From CAZQVA01 sp964596685 (GTDB lineage: Bacteria; Chlamydiota; Chlamydiia; Chlamydiales; VFKH01), in assembly GCA_964596685.1 (NCBI GenBank), contig CAZQVA010000005.1, positions 1 through 64,000 of the forward strand: 64,000 bases of DNA. Direction: 5' to 3'. Below are positions 7,918 through 16,766 of this stretch, in pieces; positions within the stretch are counted from its first letter, which is position 1; each line of letters begins with the position of its first letter. The notes beneath the pieces are model-generated. The model had not been told where the DNA came from, searched no databases, and saw only the letters and a program-made list of their open reading frames with translations. Made by a program: the position numbers and the translations under genes.

Positions 7918-8256
7918 ATGGAAGTAAAAGCTGTCACAAAATATGTGCGCATTAGCCCTCGCAAAGCAAGGCTCGCGGCGGATCTGATTCGCGGAATGCA
8001 AGTTGAGCGTGCTCTGGAGCAGTTGACATTTTGCCAACTAAAGGGTGGACGTCTCTTAAAGAAAGTGGTGTTGAGTGCGCTAGCGAGTGCTGAAAATAAT
8101 TTCGATCGCAAACGTACGAATATGTGGATTGCTGATGTGCGTGTCGATGGAGGGCCTACTTTAAAGCGCTCCAAGCCAAAGAATAAGGGCGGACGTCACG
8201 CAATTTTGAAGCGTACAAGCCATTTCACGGTGGTTTTAGCTGAGAGAGGAGCGTGA
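7918..8256 (+). CDS. rplV: 50S ribosomal protein L22
   Basis: Lines the exit tunnel together with L4 and touches all 23S rRNA domains. 112 residues with YVRISPRKARLAADLIRGM and the C-terminal beta-hairpin region ending KGGRHAILKRTSHFTVVLAE. Starts 12 bases after rpsS and ends one base before rpsC. Confidence 0.96.
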   Translation: MEVKAVTKYVRISPRKARLAADLIRGMQVERALEQLTFCQLKGGRLLKKVVLSALASAENNFDRKRTNMWIADVRVDGGPTLKRSKPKNKGGRHAILKRTSHFTVVLAERGA

Positions 8257-8257
8257 T

Positions 8258-8902
8258 ATGGGACAAAAAGTATCTCCAACAGGATTTCGTCTAGCTTTTA
8301 GAAAGAAGTGGAAATCCGTATGGTTTGCTAATAAGCAAGAGTATGGCAATCTCTTGATCGAAGATCAAAAGATCCGCAACTACCTGCAAAAGAAGCCCTC
8401 TTGCGCAGCTGCATCTCACTTTACTATTCGTCGTATGAGTGAGAAAATTGAAGTAACCATCCATACAGCTAAGCCTGGATTGGTAATTGGTAAAAAAGGT
8501 GCAGAAATTGACCTTTTAAAAGCCGATTTACGTAAATTCTTGGGCAAAGATGTGTGGTTGGAAGTGGAAGAGATTAAGCGCCCTGATTTGAATGCGAAGC
8601 TCGTTGCTGAGAATATCGCACGTCAACTCGAGCGACGTCTGCCATTCCGCCGAGTCTTGAAGAAGGCGATGCAGTCGAGCCTCGATGCTGGTGCGCATGG
8701 AATTAAAGTGCAGATCTCTGGTCGTATCGGTGGAGCTGAAATTGCTCGTACTGAAGGCTATAAGGATGGTAAAATTCCTCTGCACACATTGCGACAAGAT
8801 ATTGATTATGCTACTGCTCGAGCAGAAACACCCTATGGCACGATTGGTGTCAAAGTGTGGATCAACTTGGGTGAAGAGCAAGTCACAAAGGCTGTGGGGT
8901 AA
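8258..8902 (+). CDS. rpsC: 30S ribosomal protein S3
   Basis: Forms part of the mRNA entry channel. 214 residues, starting MGQKVSPTGFRLAFRKKWKS. The KH domain carries GLVIGKKGAEIDLLK, and the C-terminal domain ends TPYGTIGVKVWINLGE. AGAGAGGAGCGT precedes the ATG. Translation is probably coupled to rplV, which stops just upstream. Confidence 0.97.
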   Translation: MGQKVSPTGFRLAFRKKWKSVWFANKQEYGNLLIEDQKIRNYLQKKPSCAAASHFTIRRMSEKIEVTIHTAKPGLVIGKKGAEIDLLKADLRKFLGKDVWLEVEEIKRPDLNAKLVAENIARQLERRLPFRRVLKKAMQSSLDAGAHGIKVQISGRIGGAEIARTEGYKDGKIPLHTLRQDIDYATARAETPYGTIGVKVWINLGEEQVTKAVG

Positions 8903-8905
8903 TCC

Positions 8906-9325
8906 ATGACATTGATGCCGAAAAGAACAAAGTTTCGTAAAGCGCAAAAGGGTTCGATGGCCGGATTGAGCAAAGGGGCAACCTTTGTCGATTTCGGTGA
9001 GTTTGGTATGCAAGCTCTCGATCGCGGTCGTATTACGAATCGTCAAATTGAAGCATGCCGTGTGGCGATCAACCGTTTCTTTAACCGCCGTGGTAAAGTG
9101 TGGATCCGTGTGTTCCCTGATAAGCCAATTACTCGTAAGCCTGCTGAAGTGCGTATGGGTAAAGGTAAAGGTGCCGTGGACCATTGGGTGGCAGTTGTAA
9201 AACCAGGACGCGTGATTTTTGAAGTAGCAAACGTCTCTAGAGAATTGGCGCAGGAAGCTCTTAAGCGTGCTGCTGCTAAATTAGGGATTAAGACGCGCTT
9301 TGTTGAACGTCAAGAAAGAGTGTGA
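8906..9325 (+). CDS. rplP: 50S ribosomal protein L16
   Basis: Positions the tRNA acceptor arm at the A site. 139 residues with LMPKRTKFRK near the start, FGEFGMQALDRGRITNRQIE, and RMGKGKGAVDHWVAVVKPG. The start ATG 8906 gives MTLMPKRT, comparable to the MLMPKRT start I recall for Chlamydia; ATG 8915 is the alternative. The stop lies within the upstream region of rpmC. Confidence 0.96.
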   Translation: MTLMPKRTKFRKAQKGSMAGLSKGATFVDFGEFGMQALDRGRITNRQIEACRVAINRFFNRRGKVWIRVFPDKPITRKPAEVRMGKGKGAVDHWVAVVKPGRVIFEVANVSRELAQEALKRAAAKLGIKTRFVERQERV

Positions 9326-9336
9326 GGGAGTTTGCG

Positions 9337-9555
9337 GTGAGCAAGAAAAATCTTCAAGAATTTAAGAATATGAGTGAACAAGAGTTAGTTACAGCTCACA
9401 AAGAAGCAGTAAGAGAACTCTTTTTCATGAAAAACCAAGCTAAGCTATCCAAAGAGGTCAAGGATCTGCATCTTTTCAAAGCGAAAAGAAAGCAGATAGC
9501 CCGTATGTTGACCCTCATCGGGGAGAAATCGAGAGAGCAAGTATGCCAGAACTAA
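9337..9555 (+). CDS. rpmC: 50S ribosomal protein L29
   Basis: Small tunnel-exit protein. Starting at GTG 9337 gives 72 residues (MSKKNLQEFKNMSEQEL), the usual chlamydial size. GAGGGAG is 6 bases upstream, whereas the in-frame GTG at 9322 overlaps the rplP stop and has no site. The helical hairpin ends in ARMLTLIGEKSREQV. It overlaps rpsQ by 13 bases. Confidence 0.88.
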   Translation: MSKKNLQEFKNMSEQELVTAHKEAVRELFFMKNQAKLSKEVKDLHLFKAKRKQIARMLTLIGEKSREQVCQN

Positions 9556-9800
9556 CACAAGGTCATCCCTGGGGACGTAGAGTCAAGCAAGGGGTTGTTG
9601 TTTCGAATAAGATGGAAAAAACGGTGACGGTCAAGGTCGAAAGAACTGTAAGGCACCCAACATATGGAAAAGTCATCACACGCTATAAGAAATATTATGC
9701 GCATGATGAGTCAAACCAACTGCAGGTTGGCGATGTGGTTTCGATTATTGAAAGTCGTCCACTCTCCAAACTTAAACGTTGGCGTGTAATCGGAGGTTAA
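9543..9800 (+). CDS. rpsQ: 30S ribosomal protein S17
   Basis: OB-fold 16S rRNA-binding protein. 85 residues with GVVVSNKMEKTVTVKVER and the RPLSKLKRWRVIGG C-terminus. The N-terminus overlaps rpmC by 13 bases. The first ~11 residues before RRVKQGVVVSNK are slightly longer than in many bacteria. Confidence 0.95.
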   Translation: MPELTQGHPWGRRVKQGVVVSNKMEKTVTVKVERTVRHPTYGKVITRYKKYYAHDESNQLQVGDVVSIIESRPLSKLKRWRVIGG

Positions 9801-9805
9801 CGGCA

Positions 9806-10174
9806 ATGATCCAGCAAGAAACAATGCTGAAAGTCGCCGATAATTCCGGCGCAAAGCGCGTAAAGTGCTTTAAAGTTTTGAAAGGTTCTAAGCGTCGTTA
9901 TGCGGGCGTGGGTGATGTTGTTGTCGCCTCTGTCCGTGAAGCGGAGCCTGAGAGCACCGTGAAGCAAGGGGATGTCGTGAAGGTCGTTATCGTCCGTACA
10001 CGTAAATACATCCGCCGCGTTGATGGTACAAAATTGCGTTTTGATACAAATAGCTGTGTACTGATCGATGATAAAGGTGAGCCTCGTGGCACACGTATCT
10101 TTGGACCAGTGGCTCGCGAAGTGCGTGATCGCGGATATGTGAAGATCGCATCTTTGGCGCCTGAAGTGATTTAA
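9806..10174 (+). CDS. rplN: 50S ribosomal protein L14
   Basis: Binds 23S rRNA and forms an intersubunit bridge. 122 residues, the standard length. ATG 9806 (MIQQETMLKVADNSGAKRV) has GGAGG nine bases upstream; a longer in-frame reading from 9779 overlaps rpsQ and is not typical. The signature CVLIDDKGEPRGTRIFGPVA is intact. Confidence 0.97.
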   Translation: MIQQETMLKVADNSGAKRVKCFKVLKGSKRRYAGVGDVVVASVREAEPESTVKQGDVVKVVIVRTRKYIRRVDGTKLRFDTNSCVLIDDKGEPRGTRIFGPVAREVRDRGYVKIASLAPEVI

Positions 10175-10184
10175 TGAGGGTACC

Positions 10185-10502
10185 ATGAGTAAGTGGATTA
10201 AAAAAGATGATAAAGTAATCGTCCTTTCAGGCAATCACAAAGGTAGCGTTGGCAAAGTTTTAATGCGTCAAGGCGATCGTGTGGTCATTGAAGGTGTGAA
10301 TTTACGTAAGAAGCACGTAAAGCGTACTCGTGAAGCTGAAGGGGGAATCGTAACTCGCGAATTTCCTATTCATATCTCGAATGTAGCTATCGTGAATCTA
10401 GAAAATCGACCTGTCAGATTGAAGGTACGTTTTAATGACAAACAACAAAAAGAACTTTACTACCTCAACGGTAGTGAGTCTGTTGTCTATCGCACAATTT
10501 GA
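10185..10502 (+). CDS. rplX: 50S ribosomal protein L24
   Basis: Early assembly initiator of the 50S subunit. 105 residues with a KOW motif (KKDDKVIVLSGNHKGSVGKV) and GVNLRKKHVKRT. It ends YYLNGSESVVYRTI and has a short tail. Its stop lies a few bases before the rplE start. Confidence 0.95.
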   Translation: MSKWIKKDDKVIVLSGNHKGSVGKVLMRQGDRVVIEGVNLRKKHVKRTREAEGGIVTREFPIHISNVAIVNLENRPVRLKVRFNDKQQKELYYLNGSESVVYRTI

Positions 10503-10513
10503 ATGGAGCTTCT

Positions 10514-11056
10514 ATGACAAGATTGAAAAAGAAGTACCTTGAAGAGGTTAAGCCTGCATTGCAGGAGAAGTTTGAATACAGCAATCCTATGCTGATTCCT
10601 GGGCTGAAAAAGATTGTCATCAGTATGGGACTCGCAGAGGCCTCCAAGGATAAGAACGCCATTCAAGACTGCTTGAACGAGTTGACATTGATTGCCGGTC
10701 AAAAAGCGATTCTTACGAAATCTAAAAAGGCGATTTCGAACTTTAAACTACGTGAAGACCAAGTGATTGGTGCAAAAGTCACGTTGCGTAAAGATCGCAT
10801 GTACGATTTCGTAGATCGTTTTTGCAATATCGTTGCACCGCGTATTCGCGACTTTAGAGGGTTTAATACACGTTGCGATGGTCGAGGATGTTATTCTTTA
10901 GGGTTAGACGACCAACAAGTTTTCCCTGAATTAAACCTTGATAAAGTAAAGCGTACACAAGGGATGAATATTACCTTTGTGACAAGTGCGCATACAGATA
11001 AGGAATGTCTTGAGCTGCTTCGCCTGCTTGGCATTCCATTCAAAAATGTTGCTTGA
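10514..11056 (+). CDS. rplE: 50S ribosomal protein L5
   Basis: Binds 5S rRNA and contacts P-site tRNA. Starting at ATG 10514 gives 180 residues (MTRLKKKYLEEVKPALQEKF), the usual length, with TGGAG five bases upstream. A TTG at 10499 would add five residues and overlap rplX. Signatures: SNFKLREDQVIGAKVTLR and RIRDFRGFNTRCDGRG. Confidence 0.95.
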   Translation: MTRLKKKYLEEVKPALQEKFEYSNPMLIPGLKKIVISMGLAEASKDKNAIQDCLNELTLIAGQKAILTKSKKAISNFKLREDQVIGAKVTLRKDRMYDFVDRFCNIVAPRIRDFRGFNTRCDGRGCYSLGLDDQQVFPELNLDKVKRTQGMNITFVTSAHTDKECLELLRLLGIPFKNVA

Positions 11057-11070
11057 GGAAATAGGGTTAA

Positions 11071-11472
11071 ATGTCATCTACAAATGATCCAATCGCCGAT
11101 TTGCTGACACGTATTCGCAATGCGACGCGTGCCCAGCATCGCTTTGTCGATTTACCAAAGAGCCGCTTGAATGCTGAAATCGTTCGCGTGCTCAAAGAAG
11201 AAGGGTTCGTACAGGAGTTCCAACTCGTTGAAGAAGACGTTGCGGGTTACATCCGAGCAGAACTAAAGTACGCTCCTGGTCGTGTCTCTTTGATTCACGG
11301 TCTAAAGCGTGTCTCCAAACCTGGCTTGCGTCGCTATGTCAGCTGCAGCGAAATACCATTCGTTTGTGGTGGCCTTGGCATCGCTATTTTGTCCACTTCT
11401 TGCGGAGTGATGACAGGAAAAAATGCTAGAGCAAAGCACGTTGGTGGCGAATTACTGTGCACAGTGTGGTAA
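11071..11472 (+). CDS. rpsH: 30S ribosomal protein S8
   Basis: Central-domain 16S rRNA-binding protein and, in E. coli, the spc operon repressor. 133 residues: DPIADLLTRIRNATRA start and GIAILSTSCGVMTGKNAR signature. It follows rplE directly; rpsN, which lies between them in E. coli, is absent here and found at 27.1 kb instead. Confidence 0.97.
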   Translation: MSSTNDPIADLLTRIRNATRAQHRFVDLPKSRLNAEIVRVLKEEGFVQEFQLVEEDVAGYIRAELKYAPGRVSLIHGLKRVSKPGLRRYVSCSEIPFVCGGLGIAILSTSCGVMTGKNARAKHVGGELLCTVW

Positions 11473-11491
11473 GGAATTAAGGAGATAATCG

Positions 11492-12031
11492 ATGTCACGT
11501 TTAGGAAAACAGCCGATTCTCTTGCCCAAGCAAGTGACTGTCACTGCCTCAAATGGCAAACTTTCTGTAAAAGGCCCTAAAGGGACTCTTGAAAGAGAGT
11601 TGGCAGCACAAGTCAATGTCGAAGTGACAGAGGCTCAAGTGCTTGTCTCTTTAAGAGAAGAATTTGCAGAGTGTGGTAACCTGCATGGGTTGTGGAGACA
11701 GCTGATCAACAATATGGTCACTGGTGTTCACACCGGATTTGAAATAAAACTCCAGCTTATTGGAGTGGGTTATAAGGCTGCTGTACAAGGGAAGAATCTT
11801 GAGTTGCAACTCGGGTTTTCTCACCCAACAGTATTGCCAATTCCCGCTGGAATCGAGATTAAAATCGAGAAGGGGACAGCCCTTTCACTGTTCGGTTCTG
11901 ATAAGCAAGTAATAGGTCAATTTGCTGCCAATATTCGCTCACTTAGAAAGCCAGAGCCTTACAAAGGTAAGGGCATTCGCTATGAAAATGAATATGTCAG
12001 AAGAAAAGCCGGTAAGTCTGGTAAAAAATAG
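11492..12031 (+). CDS. rplF: 50S ribosomal protein L6
   Basis: Lies near the GTPase-associated centre. 179 residues with two homologous domains: MSRLGKQPILLPKQVTVTA at the start and the C-terminal PEPYKGKGIRYENEYVRRK. TAAGGAGATAATCG precedes the ATG. Normal length and spacing. Confidence 0.97.
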   Translation: MSRLGKQPILLPKQVTVTASNGKLSVKGPKGTLERELAAQVNVEVTEAQVLVSLREEFAECGNLHGLWRQLINNMVTGVHTGFEIKLQLIGVGYKAAVQGKNLELQLGFSHPTVLPIPAGIEIKIEKGTALSLFGSDKQVIGQFAANIRSLRKPEPYKGKGIRYENEYVRRKAGKSGKK

Positions 12032-12049
12032 GTAAAGGGTTAAACTCTC

Positions 12050-12421
12050 ATGGACAACTCTCTGAAAAAAGATCGTTTGAGAAGACAAAAAAGGGCACTG
12101 CGCGTGCGTGCTAAGCTCTTCGGGACTGCAGAAAAGCCCCGTTTGAGTGTCCACAAGAGCCGCCGTTTCCTAACTGTGCAGCTTATCGATGATGAGTGCG
12201 GTGTGACTCTAGCTTCAGCTTCAACTCTCTCCAAAGACTTTGTTGCTGGGAAAGGTTCTGCAAAGAACAAAGAAGCAGCGGTGTGGCTAGGCGAGCAAAT
12301 TGCTGTGCGTGCTAAAGAAAAAAATATTGAGAGCGTCGTTTTCGATCGTGGAGCTCTCAAGTACCACGGAGTTATCGCTTCTTTAGCAGAGCGTGCGCGT
12401 GAATCTGGATTGCGGGTTTGA
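12050..12421 (+). CDS. rplR: 50S ribosomal protein L18
   Basis: 5S rRNA-binding protein. 123 residues with KPRLSVHKSRRFLTVQLIDD and the C-terminal FDRGALKYHGVIASLAERAR. The basic N-terminus (KKDRLRRQKRALRVRAKLFG) matches the family. Confidence 0.95.
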   Translation: MDNSLKKDRLRRQKRALRVRAKLFGTAEKPRLSVHKSRRFLTVQLIDDECGVTLASASTLSKDFVAGKGSAKNKEAAVWLGEQIAVRAKEKNIESVVFDRGALKYHGVIASLAERARESGLRV

Positions 12422-12430
12422 GGAGACAAA

Positions 12431-12925
12431 ATGGCTCACAAAGAAAAACAAAAAGACGAAGCATCTCGCTTTGAAGAGAAAGTGATCTATGTGAATCGCT
12501 GCTCCAAAGTGGTAAAAGGTGGACGTAAGTTCAGCTTTTCAGCACTTATTCTAGTTGGAGATGGCTCAGGTCGCATCGGCATTGGCTTTGCTAAAGCGAA
12601 CGAATTGTCAGACTCTATCCGTAAAGGTGGAGAAGTGGCAAAGAAAAACATGCGCTCTTTTGAGTTAAATGGTACAACTATTCCTCACGAGGTAATCGTT
12701 GAGGTTGATGGTTCACGCCTTTTGCTGAAACCAGCTCCTGCGGGAACTGGTGTCATTGCAGGACCTAAAGTACGCATTGTGCTTGAATTAGCTGGTATCA
12801 AAGATGTGGTGGCAAAGAGTCTTGGCTCAAGTCATCCTATCAATCAAGTGAAGGCGACTTTTAAAGCGTTGGCTTCCTTGAGAAACCGCGAAGAAACCTT
12901 AAAATTGCGAGGAGTTTCATGCTAA
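12431..12925 (+). CDS. rpsE: 30S ribosomal protein S5
   Basis: Contributes to decoding accuracy and mRNA helicase activity. 164 residues with VNRCSKVVKGGRKFSFSALI and GDGSGRIGIGFAKANEL, and the C-terminal PINQVKATFKALASLR. It overlaps rplO by 7 bases, indicating coupled translation. Confidence 0.96.
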   Translation: MAHKEKQKDEASRFEEKVIYVNRCSKVVKGGRKFSFSALILVGDGSGRIGIGFAKANELSDSIRKGGEVAKKNMRSFELNGTTIPHEVIVEVDGSRLLLKPAPAGTGVIAGPKVRIVLELAGIKDVVAKSLGSSHPINQVKATFKALASLRNREETLKLRGVSC

Positions 12926-13371
12926 CGCTTGGTTCTCTACAAAATACATCCCGCCCAAAACAAGGGGCAAAGCGTGTAGGTCGCGGTCCTGGTTCTGGAG
13001 TTGGTAAGACTTGCGGACGTGGACACAAAGGTGATGGCTCACGCTCAGGACGTAAAGAGCGTTTAGGTTATGAAGGTGGTCAGTGGCCATTATTCAGAAA
13101 GTTGCCTACGCGTGGCTTTTCCAATGCAGCCTTCAAACAACGCTATTATGTCATTAACTTATGGCAGATTCAAGAGTGGTTTGAAGAGGGTGAAGAGGTT
13201 AATGAGATCTCTTTGCGCGAGCGCAACTTGATTAAGGGTGGCGTTGAAGGAGTGAAGGTGCTTGGCGAAGGACTTTTGACAAAGAAAGTTCACATCGTTG
13301 CTGATGCATTTTCTGCAGCTGCAAAAGAAAAATTGCAAGCTGCCGGCATAACATTCGAACAGTGCGTATAA
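12919..13371 (+). CDS. rplO: 50S ribosomal protein L15
   Basis: Late-assembly 50S protein. 150 residues: LGSLQNTSRPKQGAKRVGRG, GSGVGKTCGRGHKGDGSRSG and KLPTRGFSNAAFK are typical. AGGAGT precedes the ATG inside rpsE. secY follows after 9 bases. Confidence 0.96.
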   Translation: MLTLGSLQNTSRPKQGAKRVGRGPGSGVGKTCGRGHKGDGSRSGRKERLGYEGGQWPLFRKLPTRGFSNAAFKQRYYVINLWQIQEWFEEGEEVNEISLRERNLIKGGVEGVKVLGEGLLTKKVHIVADAFSAAAKEKLQAAGITFEQCV

Positions 13372-13380
13372 GGTGCATTC

Positions 13381-14781
13381 ATGGCAACTTTCCTTGCAGA
13401 TGCGAGTCAAGGCCTAGAAAAAATAGCGCGCGTATTCAGGATTCCTGAGCTGCGTGCGCGTATTTTATTCACATTGCTATTGCTAGTTTTGTGTCGTATT
13501 GGTGGCTTTATTCCTGTACCTGGAATCGACGGCGAATTGGCATTGGCGTATTTCCGCCAGGCGACTGGAGGAGGGCAAAACCTTTTTCAGTTAGTGGACA
13601 TTTTCTCTGGGGGAGCATTTTCCCAGATGACGGTCACAGCTCTCTCCGTTGTGCCCTATATCTCAGCCTCTATTATTTTGCAGCTTCTGACAGCTTTAAT
13701 GCCCTCATTACAGCGAGAGCTTAAAGAAAACAGTGATGCTGGAAAGCGTAAGTTGAGTAAATGGACGCGCGTTGCGACTCTGTTTCTGGCTCTTTTTCAA
13801 TCGTGCTTGTTTGCCAAGTATGCTTTGAGATTGAATCAGGCACAACCTGGTATCGTCTTTAGCGAGATGCTCTCCGTAAATATTATGGAATTTCCATGGC
13901 TCTTTTACATCATGGTAATGCTGACAATGACTTGTGGAACACTGTTCCTCATGTGGTTGGGTGAGCAAATTAGCGAAAGAGGTATTGGAAATGGCATTAG
14001 TTTAATTATCACAACGGGGATTGTTTCCTCTTTGCCATCTACAATTGGCGCGATAATTAAGCAATTGAATCTCGATTCGCAGCTTGTGGGACAGTTAACA
14101 TTTTCTTCACTCGTCGTCCTCTTTACCGTCTTTGTCTTGGTGATTATTGCAACTATTCTAATCATTCAAGGTGAGCGCAAGATCCCCTTGCAATATGCAC
14201 GTAGGGTTGTAGGAAGACAAGAAGTGCAGGGGGGTAACTCCTACTTGCCACTGAAAATTAATTATGCTGGTGTGATCCCTGTCATTTTTGCTTCATCGCT
14301 GCTCATGTTTCCAGCAACGATTGCGCAATTTGCAGGCGTTGGATCTTGGTTAGGAAATATTGCTGCTTGGTTTTCTCCTGGTAGCGCATCCTACCTCGTA
14401 TTCTTTGTGATCTTGATCCTGTTTTTTACATACTTTTGGACTGCAACGCAGTTTCATCCAGAGCAAATTGCCTCTGATATGAAAAAGAATGGAGCTTTTA
14501 TTCCTGGTGTCCGTCAGGGACGTCCAACGCAAGATTATCTAGAAAAGGTAATGAGCCGAGTGACGTTAATTGGTGCGATTTTCCTCGCGCTGATTGCGAT
14601 TTTGCCAAATATTGTTGGCTCCGTACTGAAAGTTGATCAAACAATCACCTACTTTTTTGGTGGGACATCCCTGCTAATTTTAGTTGGTGTAGTATTGGAT
14701 ACTATGAAACAAATTGATGCGCATTTGCTGATGAAGCGATATGACGGGTTTATGCGCAAAAGTAAAGTAAAAGGGCGTTGA
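13381..14781 (+). CDS. secY: Preprotein translocase subunit SecY
   Basis: Central channel of the Sec translocon. 466 residues with about ten membrane spans. Conserved blocks: GGFIPVPGIDGELAL after the first span, GNGISLIITTGIVSSLPS in the middle, and the C-terminal RYDGFMRKSKVKGR. The first 20-30 residues (EKIARVFRIPELRARILFTL) match the family. adk and infA, which follow secY in many bacteria, are missing here; adk lies at 32 kb. Confidence 0.97.
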   Translation: MATFLADASQGLEKIARVFRIPELRARILFTLLLLVLCRIGGFIPVPGIDGELALAYFRQATGGGQNLFQLVDIFSGGAFSQMTVTALSVVPYISASIILQLLTALMPSLQRELKENSDAGKRKLSKWTRVATLFLALFQSCLFAKYALRLNQAQPGIVFSEMLSVNIMEFPWLFYIMVMLTMTCGTLFLMWLGEQISERGIGNGISLIITTGIVSSLPSTIGAIIKQLNLDSQLVGQLTFSSLVVLFTVFVLVIIATILIIQGERKIPLQYARRVVGRQEVQGGNSYLPLKINYAGVIPVIFASSLLMFPATIAQFAGVGSWLGNIAAWFSPGSASYLVFFVILILFFTYFWTATQFHPEQIASDMKKNGAFIPGVRQGRPTQDYLEKVMSRVTLIGAIFLALIAILPNIVGSVLKVDQTITYFFGGTSLLILVGVVLDTMKQIDAHLLMKRYDGFMRKSKVKGR

Positions 14782-14814
14782 GCTGAAAAGACTTTGTGGA
14801 GTATACTTTTCAGC
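14782..14814 (+). promoter_or_regulatory. Perfect inverted repeat between secY and rpsM
   Basis: GCTGAAAAG (14782-14790) and CTTTTCAGC (14806-14814) can form a 9-bp stem with a 15-base loop. No T run follows, so it is unlikely to be a strong terminator. It could be an attenuator or a processing/stability element dividing the operon. Confidence 0.45.
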
Positions 14815-14838
14815 ACTAAAACAAATTAAAAGGACTCT

Positions 14839-15207
14839 ATGCCTAGAATCATCGGAATTGACATTCCCAGTAATAAGCGTTTAGAGATAAGCCTCACTTA
14901 CCTCTATGGGATTGGACGCACTCTTTCGAAAGAGCTGATTGCACGCTTGGGACTTGATCCCAACATGAAAGCTGGTAGTTTGACTGAAGAACAAGTTTCC
15001 ACTCTCAACTCCTTGCTGCAATCAGAATATGAAGTAGAAGGCGATCTGCGTCGTCAAGTACAAGCCAATATCAAACGTTTAATGAGTATCCACTCATACC
15101 GTGGACTCCGTCACCGCTTAGGACTACCTGTTCGTGGTCAGCGTACGCGTACCAACTCGAGAACGCGTAAAGGTAAGCGTAAGACAGTTGCGAATAAGAA
15201 GAAATAA
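14839..15207 (+). CDS. rpsM: 30S ribosomal protein S13
   Basis: Head-domain protein touching the P-site tRNA. 122 residues: MPRIIGIDIPSNKRLEISLT start, YGIGRTLSKELIARLG helix-two-turn-helix, and RGLRHRLGLPVRGQRTRTN signature. AAAAGGACTCT precedes the ATG. Confidence 0.97.
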   Translation: MPRIIGIDIPSNKRLEISLTYLYGIGRTLSKELIARLGLDPNMKAGSLTEEQVSTLNSLLQSEYEVEGDLRRQVQANIKRLMSIHSYRGLRHRLGLPVRGQRTRTNSRTRKGKRKTVANKKK

Positions 15208-15240
15208 GCCAAGTTTTAGCCAAGTTAAGGAGCATTGACT

Positions 15241-15651
15241 TTGAATAAGCAAGCTACTGCATCCAAAAAAACTGCTGGGAAAGGGAAGAAAAAACTCAAC
15301 CGCCATGTTCCCGTAGGTGTCGCTCATGTGAAAGCGACTTTTAATAACACAATCATCGCGATTACCGATTTGATGGGAAGTGTCATTGCCTGGTCTTCAG
15401 CAGGAAAAGTAAAATTTTCTGGTTCTCGTAAATCCTCTGCTTTTGCAGCGACAGTTGCTGCTCAAGATGCAGCGAAAGTTGCTATGGGCCTAGGAATGAG
15501 AGAAATTGAAGTTGAATTAAAAGGGCCTGGTGCGGGACGTGAGTCTGCAGTCCGTGGTCTACAAAGTGCTGGTTTGTTGGTGACAACAATCCGCGATTGC
15601 ACTCCTGTACCGCATAACGGATGCCGTCCTCGTAAGCGTCGTCGCGTATAA
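15241..15651 (+). CDS. rpsK: 30S ribosomal protein S11
   Basis: Platform protein near the E site. 136 residues from TTG 15241 (MNKQATASKKTAGKGKKKLN). AAGGAG at 15227-15232 is 8 bases upstream; a TTG at 15235 is too close to the site. A TTG start for a ribosomal gene is unusual. The signature GAGRESAVRGLQSAGLLVTT and the C-terminal PVPHNGCRPRKRRRV are intact. Confidence 0.93.
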   Translation: MNKQATASKKTAGKGKKKLNRHVPVGVAHVKATFNNTIIAITDLMGSVIAWSSAGKVKFSGSRKSSAFAATVAAQDAAKVAMGLGMREIEVELKGPGAGRESAVRGLQSAGLLVTTIRDCTPVPHNGCRPRKRRRV

Positions 15652-15671
15652 CCAAAGTCATTGGGGGAAAG

Positions 15672-16766
15672 ATGTCTGTTTTATATGGTAAATTTGAAAT
15701 GCCAGAGCGTATTGTCATCGATGATAAGCGTGGCAATACATTTTGTCGTTTTATCGCTGAACCCTTTGAGCCAGGCTTTGGTCACACACTCGGCAATTCA
15801 CTTCGCCGCATGTTGTTGTCTTCAATCGAAGCTCCAGGGATCGTATCGGTTGCCATTGAGGGCATTCCACACGAATATATGGCTGTTGACGGCATCATCG
15901 AGGATATGATCAATATTGTGCTCAATTTTAAAGGCGCCTTGTTGAGAAAAATCCCTAGAGAAGATCAAGTTGGTGCGCGCGATATGCGCACACTGACTCA
16001 TATCCTGAACATTTCAGGAGAAGATCTTGCCTCTGCTGGTGGTCAAGTTACAGTCAAGTTGGGCGACGTATTTCCAGATGGAGAATTCGAGGTGATTAAC
16101 CCCGAATTAGAGCTCTTTAGAGTAACTAAGCCAATGACTCGTCGCATTGATATACGTGTTGGTTTTGGCCGTGGTTATGTCTCTGCTGAGAATCATGTCT
16201 TAGATGAGCGCGTTGAAGGTGAAATTGTTGTTGATACTGCATTTTCTCCAGTACGTCTTGTCAATTACTACATCGAGAATACGCGTGTTGGACAGAATAC
16301 AGACTTTAACCGTCTGATTTTAGAGATTACGACGGATGGACGCATTACTCCAGAAGAAGCGCTTTCACATGCTGTGCAAATTTTGATAAAGCATTTTGAT
16401 GTCTTTAACAAAGCGCATAAGCATCAGCTCGTTTTCCAGAATAATGAAATCAGCGAAGATACAGACCGCGAAGAGATCCTACAAAAGCTTTGTTTACGTA
16501 TTGGGGAAATTGAATTGTCCGTACGTAGTGCGAATTGCTTGAGTGGAGCTGATATTGAGTTTATCGGTGAATTGGTAGTTCGTCCTGAATCTGAAATGCT
16601 TAAATTTAGAAATTTCGGCAAGAAATCCTTGAATGAGATCAAAGCGAAACTCCATGAAATGGGCCTTAGCTTGGGTATGGAGCTTTCTAAGCATGGTATC
16701 ACACGTGAAAACGTGCGTCAGGTCATTGTCGATCACCTTCAACAAAATCAAGGGACTGAAGAATGA
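15672..16766 (+). CDS. rpoA: DNA-directed RNA polymerase subunit alpha
   Basis: Scaffold for RNA polymerase assembly and activator contact. 364 residues. The N-terminal domain has EPFEPGFGHTLGNSLRRMLL and the NYYIENTRVGQNTDFNRLIL strand. The C-terminal domain carries LRIGEIELSVRSANCLSGAD and KSLNEIKAKLHEMGLSLGM, the helix-hairpin region that binds DNA. The stop overlaps the rplQ start (ATGA). Confidence 0.98.
   Translation: MSVLYGKFEMPERIVIDDKRGNTFCRFIAEPFEPGFGHTLGNSLRRMLLSSIEAPGIVSVAIEGIPHEYMAVDGIIEDMINIVLNFKGALLRKIPREDQVGARDMRTLTHILNISGEDLASAGGQVTVKLGDVFPDGEFEVINPELELFRVTKPMTRRIDIRVGFGRGYVSAENHVLDERVEGEIVVDTAFSPVRLVNYYIENTRVGQNTDFNRLILEITTDGRITPEEALSHAVQILIKHFDVFNKAHKHQLVFQNNEISEDTDREEILQKLCLRIGEIELSVRSANCLSGADIEFIGELVVRPESEMLKFRNFGKKSLNEIKAKLHEMGLSLGMELSKHGITRENVRQVIVDHLQQNQGTEE

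Noticed and set aside
9779..9805. Longer rplN start
   Set aside because: ATG 9806 has a better ribosome site and gives the standard 122 residues.
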